Numbered from the stretch's first letter, positions 17,139-27,096 are shown. The stretch is 37,032 nt of DNA from Pseudoalteromonas denitrificans DSM 6059 (GCF_900112265.1 NZ_FOLO01000051.1:4365-41396), one strand, 5' to 3'. The notes: generated by a model from the sequence alone, not told the origin. Numbers and translations are program-made.

Positions 17139-17999
17139 TTAAGATCTTTTTCGGATTAAACCTTCTTGCATTGTTGAAGCAATCAATACTCCTTGCTGAT
17201 TAAAAAACTGCCCTCTTACCAAACCTCGACTGCCACTGGCCGAAGGACTATCTATGGCATATAAAATCCATTCGTCCATTCTGAAATCACGATGAAACCA
17301 CATCGCATGATCTATAGTGGCAACTTGCATGTCAGGCTGCATAAAAGATAAGCCATGGGGCTGTAATGCCGTAGGCAAAAATTCAAAATCAGAAGCGTAG
17401 GCTAATAAGTATTTATGAATACGCGGGTCATCAGGCATTTCACCATTTGCTTTAAACCAAACATAACGATTAGCCAGTGTGACTTCTGGTTTAAAAGGAC
17501 TTTGAAAGTTAACCGGGCGCATCTCTATTGGCTTATCGCATAAAACATTATCTCTGACTTTTTCAGGGATCAAATCTGCATTTTCACGATAAAACTCTAA
17601 TGATGATCGTAAGTTATCAGGCCCTGGTACATTAGGCATAGATGCTTGGTGAGTGACACCTGTTTCTTCTATATGAAATGAAACCGTCATATAAAATATC
17701 GGCTTACCATTTTGAATTGCTTTTACCCTTCGCGTACTAAAACTTTTACCATCCCTAATATTTTCAACATCATAAACGATAGGTTTAGCAGCATCACCCG
17801 GGCGTAAAAAATAAGAATGTAAAGAATGAACTAGTCTATCCTCAGCAACAGTTTCCTTTGCCGCAGATAATGCCTGGCCCATAACTTGCCCACCAAAAAC
17901 AGCCCTGAAACCTAAGTCTTGACTTGCACCACGGTAAAGACCTTGTTCTATTTTCTCTAAATCCAACAATGATAATAAATCATTTAGTACTTGGCTCAT
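17139..17999 (-). CDS. tesB: Acyl-CoA thioesterase II
   Basis: Cytoplasmic thioesterase that hydrolyses acyl-CoA to fatty acid and CoA. The 286 residues are the usual TesB length with two hotdog domains. Landmarks are LYRGASQDLGFRAVFGGQVMGQAL-type N-terminal residues, the HSYFLRPGDA segment, YASDFEFLPTAL with the catalytic Asp, IDHAMWFHRDFR, and the SASGSRGLVRGQFFNQQG region. It starts 11 nt after the PAS-GGDEF-EAL gene in the same direction, so it may be co-transcribed. No functional link between the two is evident. AAGG is 9 nt upstream of the ATG. Confidence 0.94.
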   Translation of the reverse strand: MSQVLNDLLSLLDLEKIEQGLYRGASQDLGFRAVFGGQVMGQALSAAKETVAEDRLVHSLHSYFLRPGDAAKPIVYDVENIRDGKSFSTRRVKAIQNGKPIFYMTVSFHIEETGVTHQASMPNVPGPDNLRSSLEFYRENADLIPEKVRDNVLCDKPIEMRPVNFQSPFKPEVTLANRYVWFKANGEMPDDPRIHKYLLAYASDFEFLPTALQPHGLSFMQPDMQVATIDHAMWFHRDFRMDEWILYAIDSPSASGSRGLVRGQFFNQQGVLIASTMQEGLIRKRS

Positions 18000-18010
18000 A
18001 AAAACATACC

Positions 18011-20278
18011 TTATTTTTTACTTTCTAAAAATTGCTTAAAAGCGATTTCTGACAAAGGTTTACTATATAAATACCCCTGAACATAAGCACAATTTTTAGA
18101 CTTTAAAAATGCAACTTGTTCTTTTGTCTCAACACCTTCTGCAACCACATGCAGCTGTAAACTATTTGCCATAGATAATATACCTTCAACCAAGGCTCTA
18201 TCTTCTTTGTTTTCAGCTAAATCTGTTACAAAAGCTCTATCTATTTTTAAATAATTAATTGGGAATTTCTTTAAATAACTCAATGAAGAATAACCTGTGC
18301 CAAAATCATCAATTGACAAAGAAACACCTAACCCTCTTAGTTGTTGCAACTGGCTCAAGGTATTTTCATCATCATTAACCAATAAACCTTCTGTAATCTC
18401 TAGTGTTAACCTTTTACTTGGCAAACCTGATTCAACTAAGTTTTTATTCACTAAATCAACAATATTTTGCTTTTTAAACTGGTAACTAGATAAATTAACT
18501 GAAATAGAAGTGTGTATCAATTTATCTATTTCACTCCAACACATTGCAGCTAAACAGGCTTTTTTTAGTACCCATTCGCCAATTGGCACAATTAACCCTA
18601 CATCTTCCGCTAGTGGAATAAACTCTTCAGGTGATATGGTGCCATGTATCGGGTTACACCACCTGACTAAAGCTTCACAACTTGCTATTTCTCCGGTTTT
18701 AAGGTCGATAATAGGTTGAAAACTTAAACTTAACTCTTTGTTATCAAGAGCTTGGTGAAGTGCTTGTTCTAGCGTTCTTCGCCGTTGTGCTTCAATATCC
18801 ATAGCCTGAGTGAAAAAATAACAGCCATTTCGACCCTTCTCTTTTGCTCTATACATTGCACTGTCGGCATTTCGAAGCAAAGTTTGGATATCTTTACCAT
18901 CTTGCGGATAGATAGTGACACCTATACTGGCCGATATAAAAGCATCACTTCCCTCTAAATCATAAGGTTTAGCAAGAGATTCAAGTAACTTATTCACAAC
19001 AGATTCAATATGATGTAAATCGGTAATCTCAGGTAGCACCACGGCAAATTCATCACCGCCAAAGCGCGCAACTGTATCAGACTTTCTTTGATTACTTTTT
19101 ATTCTGTTTGCTGCTTGTTGTAATAATAAATCTCCGGCAACATGTCCTAAGGTATCATTTACATTTTTAAACCGATCTAAATCAATAAATAACAAAGCAA
19201 CATGTTTGTCATTTCTTTGCGCCCTTTCAATACCTCTGGAAAAATGCTCAATAAACAAATCTCTATTTGCTAAACCTGTGAGTGAATCAAAATTAGCTTG
19301 ATTCCAAATTTTAGCTTCATTTTCTTTTCTTAAGGTTATATCACTAAATAAACACACATAACCTTCAAGCGCTTCATTACTATCTTTCATGGTTGAAATA
19401 GCCAACCACTGTAAATATTCTTCGCCTCCTTTACGACGATTCCAAACTTCTCCTTGCCAAGATCCTTGAGCTTGCAACGCTTCACTGATAAGTTTGAAAT
19501 ATGATTCATCTTGATTTCTCGTTTGATAAAATCTGACATCTTTATCTATAACGTCTTCTTCTAGGTACCCTGTAATATCCGTAAATGATTTATTTACTTT
19601 TACAATTTTATGATTGATATTTGTAATCATGACTGCTTCACACGCAGTTTCAAAAACAGCCGCAGCTAATCTTAATTGCTTTTCATTTTCGAGTGCTTTT
19701 TCTTTTGCGCGATTAACATTACGTAATATCAAAATTAAAACAAATATCAGTATTAACAACATAAAAACAGCAGCTGATAATATATAAACAATCAATTTAC
19801 TTTGCTTTTTAATTTCTTTAGTTTGCACTTCTACCATTTTTTCTAATTGAGTTTGGTAGTACCAAAGGTCTTGCTCTAAACCTCGCTCTTTGGAAATATC
19901 TCTTATAATTGAGTAAAGTAAAGTTGTACCATTAAAATTTAATGGCACTGAATACACCTCTACCGTTTTAATCGAATCGTCAGCAAGTTGATGCCTAAAA
20001 ATAAAAAAATTACGACCTTCTTTTTCTGCTAATTTTCTTTCATCTGATACTTGTTTTGATGTTAAGGTATTAATTTGCTGAATTGTCATGCTTTGTAATT
20101 GCTTTTGGTTATAACCATAAAATTGACTAGCTGCATTATTCGCATATTCAATATGACCATTTCTTGGATTAATTAATAGCATGACTGAGTTGTGTTTATT
20201 AAAAAAATCCCAAAACGTTGGCGTTGCCAAAACTTGATGTGATAAAAAGAATATAAAAAACAATAGATAGCGAAACAT
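18011..20278 (-). CDS. Membrane PAS-PAS-GGDEF-EAL cyclic-di-GMP protein
   Basis: A 755-residue protein with a signal peptide (1-18), a periplasmic PAS-like domain (about 25-130), a membrane helix (163-186) and a cytoplasmic PAS (about 203-320). GGDEF and EAL domains follow. The cyclase site GGDEF is intact at 407-411 with the RxxD inhibitory site at 398-401. The phosphodiesterase domain has Glu535-Ala-Leu, LEITEGLL, the DDFGTGYSSLSYLKKFP loop and VAEGVET. Both activities therefore look possible; which dominates cannot be read from sequence. It is divergent from the binding-protein/kinase/receptor operon, with about 160 bp between starts, and upstream of tesB. Confidence 0.93.
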   Translation of the reverse strand: MFRYLLFFIFFLSHQVLATPTFWDFFNKHNSVMLLINPRNGHIEYANNAASQFYGYNQKQLQSMTIQQINTLTSKQVSDERKLAEKEGRNFFIFRHQLADDSIKTVEVYSVPLNFNGTTLLYSIIRDISKERGLEQDLWYYQTQLEKMVEVQTKEIKKQSKLIVYILSAAVFMLLILIFVLILILRNVNRAKEKALENEKQLRLAAAVFETACEAVMITNINHKIVKVNKSFTDITGYLEEDVIDKDVRFYQTRNQDESYFKLISEALQAQGSWQGEVWNRRKGGEEYLQWLAISTMKDSNEALEGYVCLFSDITLRKENEAKIWNQANFDSLTGLANRDLFIEHFSRGIERAQRNDKHVALLFIDLDRFKNVNDTLGHVAGDLLLQQAANRIKSNQRKSDTVARFGGDEFAVVLPEITDLHHIESVVNKLLESLAKPYDLEGSDAFISASIGVTIYPQDGKDIQTLLRNADSAMYRAKEKGRNGCYFFTQAMDIEAQRRRTLEQALHQALDNKELSLSFQPIIDLKTGEIASCEALVRWCNPIHGTISPEEFIPLAEDVGLIVPIGEWVLKKACLAAMCWSEIDKLIHTSISVNLSSYQFKKQNIVDLVNKNLVESGLPSKRLTLEITEGLLVNDDENTLSQLQQLRGLGVSLSIDDFGTGYSSLSYLKKFPINYLKIDRAFVTDLAENKEDRALVEGILSMANSLQLHVVAEGVETKEQVAFLKSKNCAYVQGYLYSKPLSEIAFKQFLESKK

Positions 20279-20437
20279 ATGAAATGCTATACCTCAAACT
20301 ATTAAAATAAGTTTTAATTAAAAAACATACCTTCAATAAATTTAAATTATTAGATATTGCAGAGTAGTTTTGATACTCGCATCTTTAAACAGTTTAAGTA
20401 TAATAAGCATTAGAATAATAATAAATAGAAATTAATT

Positions 20438-21346
20438 TTGTCAAAAAGAATCTTCTTTTTACTTTTTTTAAGTTTATTTAGTACGTCTCTTTTTGCGGAA
20501 CGCTTGGCTGTGCTTTATCCTGAAGCTAGGGCGCCTTACAACCTTATTTTTCAACAAATTATTAATGGTATACAGGCAGAACACAAACTTCAGCTTGTGA
20601 CATATCCACTTAAAAAAAATTATGATCCAGAGCAGTTACTCGCTCAGCTTTCTTCTGACAATATTGAAATGGTTATCACCTTAGGCCGCCGTGGCTTTTT
20701 AATGGCTGACCTGTTAATGAATAAGATACCTTTTGTAAGTGGTGCACTCCCCTTAAAACCTAACGGTATTTCCGGTGTCAGCTTAATTGCAGACCCTGAC
20801 AGCTTACTCACCAAATTACTCGAACTTGCTCCCAATACAAAAAATATCCATGTTATATATAGCCCGGTTAATCAGTGGCTTATTGATTTGGCACACTACG
20901 CAGCCAAACAACGTCAACTTTCATTAAAATCTTATAAGGTAAATGACCTTTCTGATGCAATTAAAACCTATAAACAAGTAATCAATAATGCCAATAGTAA
21001 AACCGATGCGTTATGGCTTCCACTAGATAAAATAACTTCTAATGAAAGGGTAGTATTACCTTTGGTGTTAGAAAAAAGCTGGAAGAATAAGTTATTACTT
21101 TTTTCAAGCAAACCTTCACATGCAAAACGGGGAACTCTTTTTTCTGTTTTTCCAAACAACGAAGGTTCAGGTGAACGTCTAGTACAAATGGTAAAACAGC
21201 TTTATTTTCAAAAAACCAAACCTGGCGTTGAACCAATGAAAAGTAACAAGCTAGGTGTTAATTTAAGAACAGCGGGTCATTTAGGTCTCAAATACAGTTC
21301 TATACAGCTAAAAACTTTTAGCGCTACTTTTCCGATTCCGGAATAA
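20438..21346 (+). CDS. Periplasmic ABC-type substrate-binding protein (sensor-linked)
   Basis: The frame begins at TTG 20438, the only start that yields the clear signal peptide KRIFFLLFLSLFSTSLFA; no ATG occurs before the mature domain and the ribosome site is weak. The mature protein of about 280 residues resembles the ABC_sub_bind family of periplasmic binding proteins: RLAVLYPEARAPYNLIFQQI, GISGVSLIADPDSLLTKLLE, APNTKNIHVIYSP and the late FPNNEGSGERLVQM. No permease or ATPase gene is near. Instead a histidine kinase follows after 12 nt and a TonB receptor after that. I infer a role as ligand-sensing partner of the kinase or carrier for the receptor. The ligand is unknown. Confidence 0.8.
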   Translation: MSKRIFFLLFLSLFSTSLFAERLAVLYPEARAPYNLIFQQIINGIQAEHKLQLVTYPLKKNYDPEQLLAQLSSDNIEMVITLGRRGFLMADLLMNKIPFVSGALPLKPNGISGVSLIADPDSLLTKLLELAPNTKNIHVIYSPVNQWLIDLAHYAAKQRQLSLKSYKVNDLSDAIKTYKQVINNANSKTDALWLPLDKITSNERVVLPLVLEKSWKNKLLLFSSKPSHAKRGTLFSVFPNNEGSGERLVQMVKQLYFQKTKPGVEPMKSNKLGVNLRTAGHLGLKYSSIQLKTFSATFPIPE

Positions 21347-21358
21347 TGAGGGGTAAGC

Positions 21359-22900
21359 TTGCTTAATAAACAATTTAGCTTTAGCAAACGATTACTTATC
21401 ATGGTTGTTTCTCTGGTTTCTTTATTATCTTTTGTTGGCGCCATCACCAACTACTTCGGTGCCAGTTCACAAATTGAAAAAAATCTAAAAGAATACGCAT
21501 CTCAAATTGCAGGTGATTTAGCTCAAAGTAGCGTACTGAGCCTAGTGACCCAAAACTCGCAAGATGCAAAAGATGCCATTGCGCCTATCATGAACTTTAA
21601 AGATATTTTAGGTGCGGCCATATTTACCAATGAGAATATAGAGGTATATCATCAAGGAAGCTTTTGGCAGAAAAAAAATACACAAACTGTTTCTGAATTA
21701 CAAATATCTGATACTCCTGATTCGTGGAAAATTGTCGCGCCTGTTTTTTTAAAATCAAGCGAACAAAATGAGCTTCAGTTTGATGAACCCAAAGATCAAT
21801 ATTTAGGTTACATATCATTAAATGTCAGTAAACTTTCACTACAAAAAATAGCGTCCGAATTATTATATAGAAATATAATTACAGGTTTAATCATTGCAAT
21901 AATCGTCGGCATATTAACCGCTTTTATTGTAACGCGACTGACACGTCCAATACGCGAATTATCTTTAATAATGGATCAAGCGCGACAAGCACAAAGTTAT
22001 ACTTTAGCACCAACTAATGGCCCTCAAGAAGTACAGAAAATGGCCTCAAGTTTTAATCAGTTAATGCTGACATTGCAAGAACAAGAGCAAAACCTCATAG
22101 ATTATAATGAACGTCTTGGCTCTGAAGTTGAGCTAAGAACACAAGAGCTTACTCAGGCACGCGATAGTGCCTTAACAGCTTTAAGAGCAAAGTCTGAATT
22201 TTTAGCCAATATAACCCATGAATTACGTACACCTATTCAATCAATTATTGGATATATTGACCTCGTCTGTGAAGAATTAGAATTTGCAGTCATGCTGCAA
22301 GAAGTTGACGATTTAGATAAAGCAAAAAAAGCTGCGGCGCGTTTATTAAACTTGATAAATTCTATTTTAGCTTTAGCTAAAACTGAATCGGGTAAAATGG
22401 ATATCCTACTGCAAAAAACATCCTTACTTAGTATTATAAAAGAGTGTGAAACCACAGTTCACCCCTTAGTTAAAAATAATAAAAACACCTTAAACATTAA
22501 TATTATTAATGATATAACTATATTAACCGACCGTGAAAAACTCTTACAAATACTGTTAAATTTACTTTCAAACGCTTGTAAATTTACAGAAAAAGGTAAA
22601 ATTACACTTTCAGTTAACTGTTTACAAAAAAAAATTATTATAAAAGTTACGGATACAGGCATAGGCCTAACAACACAACAACAAAAATATATTTTTGATG
22701 AGTTTCACCAGGTTGATGGCACAGAACAAAGAAAATATGGCGGTACCGGACTTGGCCTGGCAATTTCACAAAGCTTTGCAAAACTTTTAGGTGGCAATAT
22801 TAAAGTCAGTAGCCAGCTCGGAGAAGGAGCAAGTTTCATATTGGAATTACCCGTTGCAATTAAACATAAAACCTATTCAAATCAGGCTGATGTATTATGA
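21359..22900 (+). CDS. Membrane sensor histidine kinase with CHASE8-like and HAMP domains
   Basis: Starts at TTG 21359, supported by GAGGGG 6 nt upstream. The 513 residues have membrane helices at about 11-32 and 172-192 around a periplasmic domain resembling CHASE8. HAMP (about 190-245) and a coiled linker follow. The kinase core has His287 in NITHELRTP, Asn405 in NLLSNACKF, DTGIGL at 432-437 and GGTGLGLAIS at 461-470. All catalytic motifs are intact, and no receiver or HPt domain is attached. The stop overlaps the TonB-receptor start by 4 nt, so the three genes are translationally linked. No response regulator gene is adjacent; the closest receiver domains are in the gene at 27324-29819. 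Confidence 0.92.
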   Translation: MLNKQFSFSKRLLIMVVSLVSLLSFVGAITNYFGASSQIEKNLKEYASQIAGDLAQSSVLSLVTQNSQDAKDAIAPIMNFKDILGAAIFTNENIEVYHQGSFWQKKNTQTVSELQISDTPDSWKIVAPVFLKSSEQNELQFDEPKDQYLGYISLNVSKLSLQKIASELLYRNIITGLIIAIIVGILTAFIVTRLTRPIRELSLIMDQARQAQSYTLAPTNGPQEVQKMASSFNQLMLTLQEQEQNLIDYNERLGSEVELRTQELTQARDSALTALRAKSEFLANITHELRTPIQSIIGYIDLVCEELEFAVMLQEVDDLDKAKKAAARLLNLINSILALAKTESGKMDILLQKTSLLSIIKECETTVHPLVKNNKNTLNINIINDITILTDREKLLQILLNLLSNACKFTEKGKITLSVNCLQKKIIIKVTDTGIGLTTQQQKYIFDEFHQVDGTEQRKYGGTGLGLAISQSFAKLLGGNIKVSSQLGEGASFILELPVAIKHKTYSNQADVL

Positions 22901-25026
22901 AAAAATTTGCTTACTCTTGGTTGCTCTTATTCTCTTTTACCCCACCTGATACATGGGCACAAGACCAAGGTGATAAAAACGTATTTTCTGATGGTGATGA
23001 ATTTGCTGACTTTTATGGTGGTGATGAATTTATATCGATTGCGACAGGTTATAGCAAACCAATTAACAAAGCGCCTGCTGTCGCAAGTGTGATCACTAAG
23101 CAACAAATCAACCAATCAAATGCACAAGATATTAGAGATGTGCTTGAAATGGTTCCAGGATTACATATAGAAAAGCATTTGCAATATAATTTAGACCGAT
23201 TTGTAATTCGAGGGATTTCTTCACTCTACGGCCCACAAACACTACTACTCATTAATGATATACCTATAAGTAGTCTGTTCACTGGTAATCAAAACTACAT
23301 GTGGTCAGGCATGCCTGTAAAATCAATCGAGAGAGTTGAAGTTATTCGAGGCCCTGGCTCCGCAATTTATGGTGCAGACGCTTTTGCAGGTGTTATTAAT
23401 ATCATCACAAAAAATGCACAGCAAAATAATGCCAATAAAATGGGGGTGAGTGTTGGCAGTTTTAATAGTCGTAATGGGTTTATTCAATTAGCTGATGCAA
23501 CATCTGAATTAAAGTACCTTTTATCAATTGAATACGGTAAAACCGATGGTGAAAACTTTTTAGTTAAGGCTGATTCACAAACTGTGCTCGATAATGCAGT
23601 GGGAATTAATGCTTCTCTTGCACCTGGTAATGTAAATCGTTCACTAGATACAACAGAAGTCAGGTTTGAATCTAACTATCATGATTTAACTTTTAGAGCT
23701 GGTTTTCAAGGTCGCTACAATATAGGCACTGATTTTGGCATCGCTTCAGCATTAGACCCTAAAGGCCGATATGCCAGTGAACGTGCAACACTTGATTTAA
23801 ACTATCAAGGAGAGTTATTGGATAATTGGCAATATCAATTAAAAACGAGTTATTTCCATGGCACTCGAGAGTCCGAAAAAGATTCTTATCTATTTCCTGA
23901 AGGGGGTTTTACCGGCCAATTTCCCGATGGCATGATAGGTAATCCAGAATATAAAGAACAAAATCTGCAAGCATCTGGCACATTAAGTTACAAGGGCTCT
24001 CAACATTATGTTCGCATGGGACTTGGTTTATTTGATGGTGGTATTTATGAGGTAAAAGAAACAAAAAACTTTGACTCTAATTTTCAACCTTTACCAGGTG
24101 GTGTAATAGACGTTAGTGATACAAATGCAGTTTATTTACCTGAAAGTAGGCGTGATAACCAATTTATTTATTTGCAGGACGAGTGGCAAGTTGCGCCAGA
24201 CTGGGAACTCACTTTAGGTGCGCGTTATGATAAATATTCTGATTTTGGTTCAACTTTAAACCCAAGAGTCGCTTTAGTGTGGTCTGCTGACTATAACCTG
24301 TCAGTAAAAGCGTTATATGGTCGTGCTTTTAGAGCCCCCTCTTTTGCTGAACTGTACGCAATCAATAACCCAGTAGCACAGGGAAACCCTGATTTAAAAC
24401 CAGAAGTAATAAATACTTACGAGCTTGCTTTTAATTATAGTCCTACTCCAGATCTCAAAATTGGCTTAAATATCTTTAGCTACCAGCTGGAAGATAGTAT
24501 TCATTTTGTGCCCGATACAGGCGGAAATACAGCAACAGTTCAAAATGCGGGTGAACAATCAGGCCATGGATTAGAGTTTGAAACTAAATATAACGTTTCA
24601 AAAAATTGGGATATTAATGCTAACTATGCTTATCAGTATTCAAAAATGAAAGTTGATATTGGTAACGGAAAAAGATTTAGCTCGGTTCCTGGGCACGCTC
24701 CAAATCATTCATTATATTTATCGAGTAATAATCAAATATCAGATCTTTTACAATTTAGCTTACAATGGAATTATATTGGAAAACGGGAGCGACTGGCGAA
24801 TGATCTCAGGGGAGATTTAGCGGGTTACCATAAGGTGGATGCAACGCTTAATATTTCTCAATTGCTCACAAATATGGATTGTTCAGTTTCAATTAAAAAT
24901 TTATTAAATGATGAGATAAAAGAGCCGAGTCCTGGGCCAGCACAAGGTTCAACCTCAGTAAAACTACCTGATGATTTACCTCAATATGAACGCAGTATCT
25001 GGTTTAATGTTAAATATAATTTTTAG
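22897..25026 (+). CDS. TonB-dependent outer membrane receptor
   Basis: A 709-residue outer-membrane transporter. A signal peptide (1-21, ending TWAQ) is followed by an acidic segment with two DGDEF/GGDEF-like stretches, a possible TonB box near FISIATGY, and the plug domain. The plug shows QDIRDVLEMVPGLHIEKH, RFVIRGI, IERVEVIRGPGSAIYGADAF and AGVINIITK. The rest is beta-barrel with ARYDKYSDFGSTLNPRVALVW and FRAPSFAELYA, ending in an aromatic residue (KYNF). It overlaps the kinase gene by 4 nt. The overall look is of a siderophore, heme or vitamin receptor; the substrate is not predictable. Regulation by the linked kinase is inferred. Confidence 0.93.
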   Translation: MKKFAYSWLLLFSFTPPDTWAQDQGDKNVFSDGDEFADFYGGDEFISIATGYSKPINKAPAVASVITKQQINQSNAQDIRDVLEMVPGLHIEKHLQYNLDRFVIRGISSLYGPQTLLLINDIPISSLFTGNQNYMWSGMPVKSIERVEVIRGPGSAIYGADAFAGVINIITKNAQQNNANKMGVSVGSFNSRNGFIQLADATSELKYLLSIEYGKTDGENFLVKADSQTVLDNAVGINASLAPGNVNRSLDTTEVRFESNYHDLTFRAGFQGRYNIGTDFGIASALDPKGRYASERATLDLNYQGELLDNWQYQLKTSYFHGTRESEKDSYLFPEGGFTGQFPDGMIGNPEYKEQNLQASGTLSYKGSQHYVRMGLGLFDGGIYEVKETKNFDSNFQPLPGGVIDVSDTNAVYLPESRRDNQFIYLQDEWQVAPDWELTLGARYDKYSDFGSTLNPRVALVWSADYNLSVKALYGRAFRAPSFAELYAINNPVAQGNPDLKPEVINTYELAFNYSPTPDLKIGLNIFSYQLEDSIHFVPDTGGNTATVQNAGEQSGHGLEFETKYNVSKNWDINANYAYQYSKMKVDIGNGKRFSSVPGHAPNHSLYLSSNNQISDLLQFSLQWNYIGKRERLANDLRGDLAGYHKVDATLNISQLLTNMDCSVSIKNLLNDEIKEPSPGPAQGSTSVKLPDDLPQYERSIWFNVKYNF

Positions 25027-25090
25027 TTTATTTTGCTGACATTTCATACATCATTAACCTAGCCTATGTATTTACTTATCTAAAGGTTAG

Positions 25091-25119
25091 GTTGTGGCGT
25101 CCATGTCACAACACTTTTT
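25091..25119 (+). terminator. Possible terminator of the receptor operon
   Basis: GTTGTG (25091-25096) and CACAAC (25107-25112) form a 6-bp stem with a 10-nt loop, followed by ACTTTTT. It lies about 65 bp after the TonB-receptor stop codon. Confidence 0.5.
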
Positions 25120-25163
25120 CAATTTATTAGGTTTTATCACATCATGCTTTTAACGTGTTTGAG

Positions 25164-26897
25164 TCAAACTCTCTCACTTGTCGCAAGCCCTTGAACCCTA
25201 TCGCCCATAGGAGGAACTGCATTTGGGTCAATATGAATATCAATTAAAGTAGGTCCTTCTAATTTACTTAATTTCAGCCAGTTAATAGCCGATAATTCTA
25301 TTTGATTTTTTATAACAATATTATTGATATTCATTGCTTGCGCCATAGCGGCAAAATTAATGTGAGGTAATTGATAGCCTATTTGTTCCGCACCACCGAG
25401 TTGCTGACCATGTTTTACCATGCCCAAAGCACTGTCGTTTAGTACTATGATAATTAATGGTAATTTTTGTTGTTGTGCGACCGTTATTTCTTGTGCACTC
25501 ATTAAATAAGAACCATCGCCAGTAATACATATCGTTAAGGCATCTATTACTGTACATGCAGAGCCTACTGCGGCACCAATTGCCCAAGCCATAGCACCAA
25601 ACCCAGTTGCAATTCGAAAACAGCCATTATTATCTGAATGTAAAAAATAATGACTCGCCCAAGCCCATGCATTACCAGCATCAATAAATGTGCGTGTTTT
25701 AAAAGGCAAATTCTGACTTAAAAAATAAAATAATACCGCTGGATGCAAAACATTATTAACTTTAGAAACTGCGGGTAAATCAAACAATAAGCTTTTATTA
25801 CTTATTTTTTCTAGCGGCTCTTTAGTCAAAATTTGTGATTCATTTAATAGCGCATCTAAAATACATGGGATATGCCCATGTAAATGTAAGCAAGCCATCG
25901 TTGAGCGAGAAAAATGTTCTGAATTTTGATCTATATGAATCAATTTATGGCTTAATAACTGACTATCACCGCCATTAGTACCTAGCTCTTCAAGCTGTGT
26001 ACCGATTGCAATTAAAACTTCAAAATCTTGCTCTTCAATTAAATCTTTTGCTTTTTGATGGCCGGCAAAACCATAAACACCATAAAATAATGGGTCTGTT
26101 TCATCAACCCAAGCTTTTCCCATCATGCCACATATAACAGGTGCCTGAAGTTTATGGGCTAATTGCATTATGACATTACCACACCCTTGAGCACCTTGGC
26201 CTATAAAAAAGGCAATACGTTTTGCGGAACTTAACTTAATACATAACAAACCATAAGCATAATGATCATACATCCAGCGGGGACTTGTAAGAGATTTTAC
26301 TTTTTGTAATGGTACTTTATGTGTGACTTCATTAAGAATATCAGAAGGAATACTTAAATGAACTGGCCCTTTAGGCTCTGTGAAGGCAGTGATAATTGCC
26401 GTTTTGAGTTTTCTTTCCAATTGCTGTGTATGAGAAACCAAGCTACTGTAGCGCGTACAATGCTTAAATATTGCTATGATATCAATTGCAGAACAAGAGC
26501 TATCTTGTAGAGCACCACTGCCAAATTTAACAATCGCCGTTTGTGCTGTGATCACTAACATTGGAATGTTATCAGCGTACGCACAAGCAATTCCCGTTAA
26601 TAAATTAGTCGCTCCTGGGCCTGTTGTTGCACAGCAAACTCCTAATTTACCCGTTTCACGACTAAATCCATCGGCCATAAAAGCAGCTCCGGCTTCATGA
26701 CGCGCAACTATAAATTTAATGCCTGAATCTCTTTCGCTTCGTGCAAGTGCATCTACAAATGGTTCTATTGCACCTCCGGGAACACCAAATACAAACTGAC
26801 TTTGCAACTCACTCAGATAACGAATAATGAAATCAGCATAAGTTTCTTGTTTATTTACGAGTAAACTCTTTTCTTTTTTGTGCATTATTATTGTCAT
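25164..26897 (-). CDS. Thiamine diphosphate-dependent enzyme, acetolactate-synthase-like
   Basis: A 577-residue protein with the three-domain layout of the acetolactate synthase/pyruvate oxidase superfamily. The N-terminal domain has FGVPGGAIEPFVDAL and catalytic Glu in ARHEAGAAFMADGFSR. A central domain follows, then a C-terminal domain with the cofactor motif GDGSYLMSAQE ending at LND (GDG-X26-N). AGGGG lies 6 nt before ATG 26897. No ilvN-type regulatory subunit is adjacent. Positions usual in true acetolactate synthase differ (RHEQGA reads RHEAGA; a Phe-Gln loop reads ALQDSS), so another 2-oxoacid decarboxylase or lyase is likely. The substrate is unknown. It stands alone, transcribed opposite to the receptor operon. 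Confidence 0.85.
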   Translation of the reverse strand: MTIIMHKKEKSLLVNKQETYADFIIRYLSELQSQFVFGVPGGAIEPFVDALARSERDSGIKFIVARHEAGAAFMADGFSRETGKLGVCCATTGPGATNLLTGIACAYADNIPMLVITAQTAIVKFGSGALQDSSCSAIDIIAIFKHCTRYSSLVSHTQQLERKLKTAIITAFTEPKGPVHLSIPSDILNEVTHKVPLQKVKSLTSPRWMYDHYAYGLLCIKLSSAKRIAFFIGQGAQGCGNVIMQLAHKLQAPVICGMMGKAWVDETDPLFYGVYGFAGHQKAKDLIEEQDFEVLIAIGTQLEELGTNGGDSQLLSHKLIHIDQNSEHFSRSTMACLHLHGHIPCILDALLNESQILTKEPLEKISNKSLLFDLPAVSKVNNVLHPAVLFYFLSQNLPFKTRTFIDAGNAWAWASHYFLHSDNNGCFRIATGFGAMAWAIGAAVGSACTVIDALTICITGDGSYLMSAQEITVAQQQKLPLIIIVLNDSALGMVKHGQQLGGAEQIGYQLPHINFAAMAQAMNINNIVIKNQIELSAINWLKLSKLEGPTLIDIHIDPNAVPPMGDRVQGLATSERV

Positions 26898-27096
26898 TTA
26901 AACCCCTACGTATAAATCACAAATATCAGCAAGATGCTGATATTTTGAAAATTAAAATTTAATAATAGGGAAGTTTATAAAATTAATACGATTCTACATC
27001 ACTGATAATTCCATTTCAGCGATGTAAAAAAGTAATTAAAAAGCATTATTAAAAACACTCAATAATTAGAGCCTATTGATCTGTGCTGCTCACTTC

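Noticed and set aside
25164..26897. Canonical acetolactate synthase large subunit (ilvB/ilvI)
   Set aside because: No ilvN or ilvH gene follows and signature loop residues differ, so I did not give the gene symbol.
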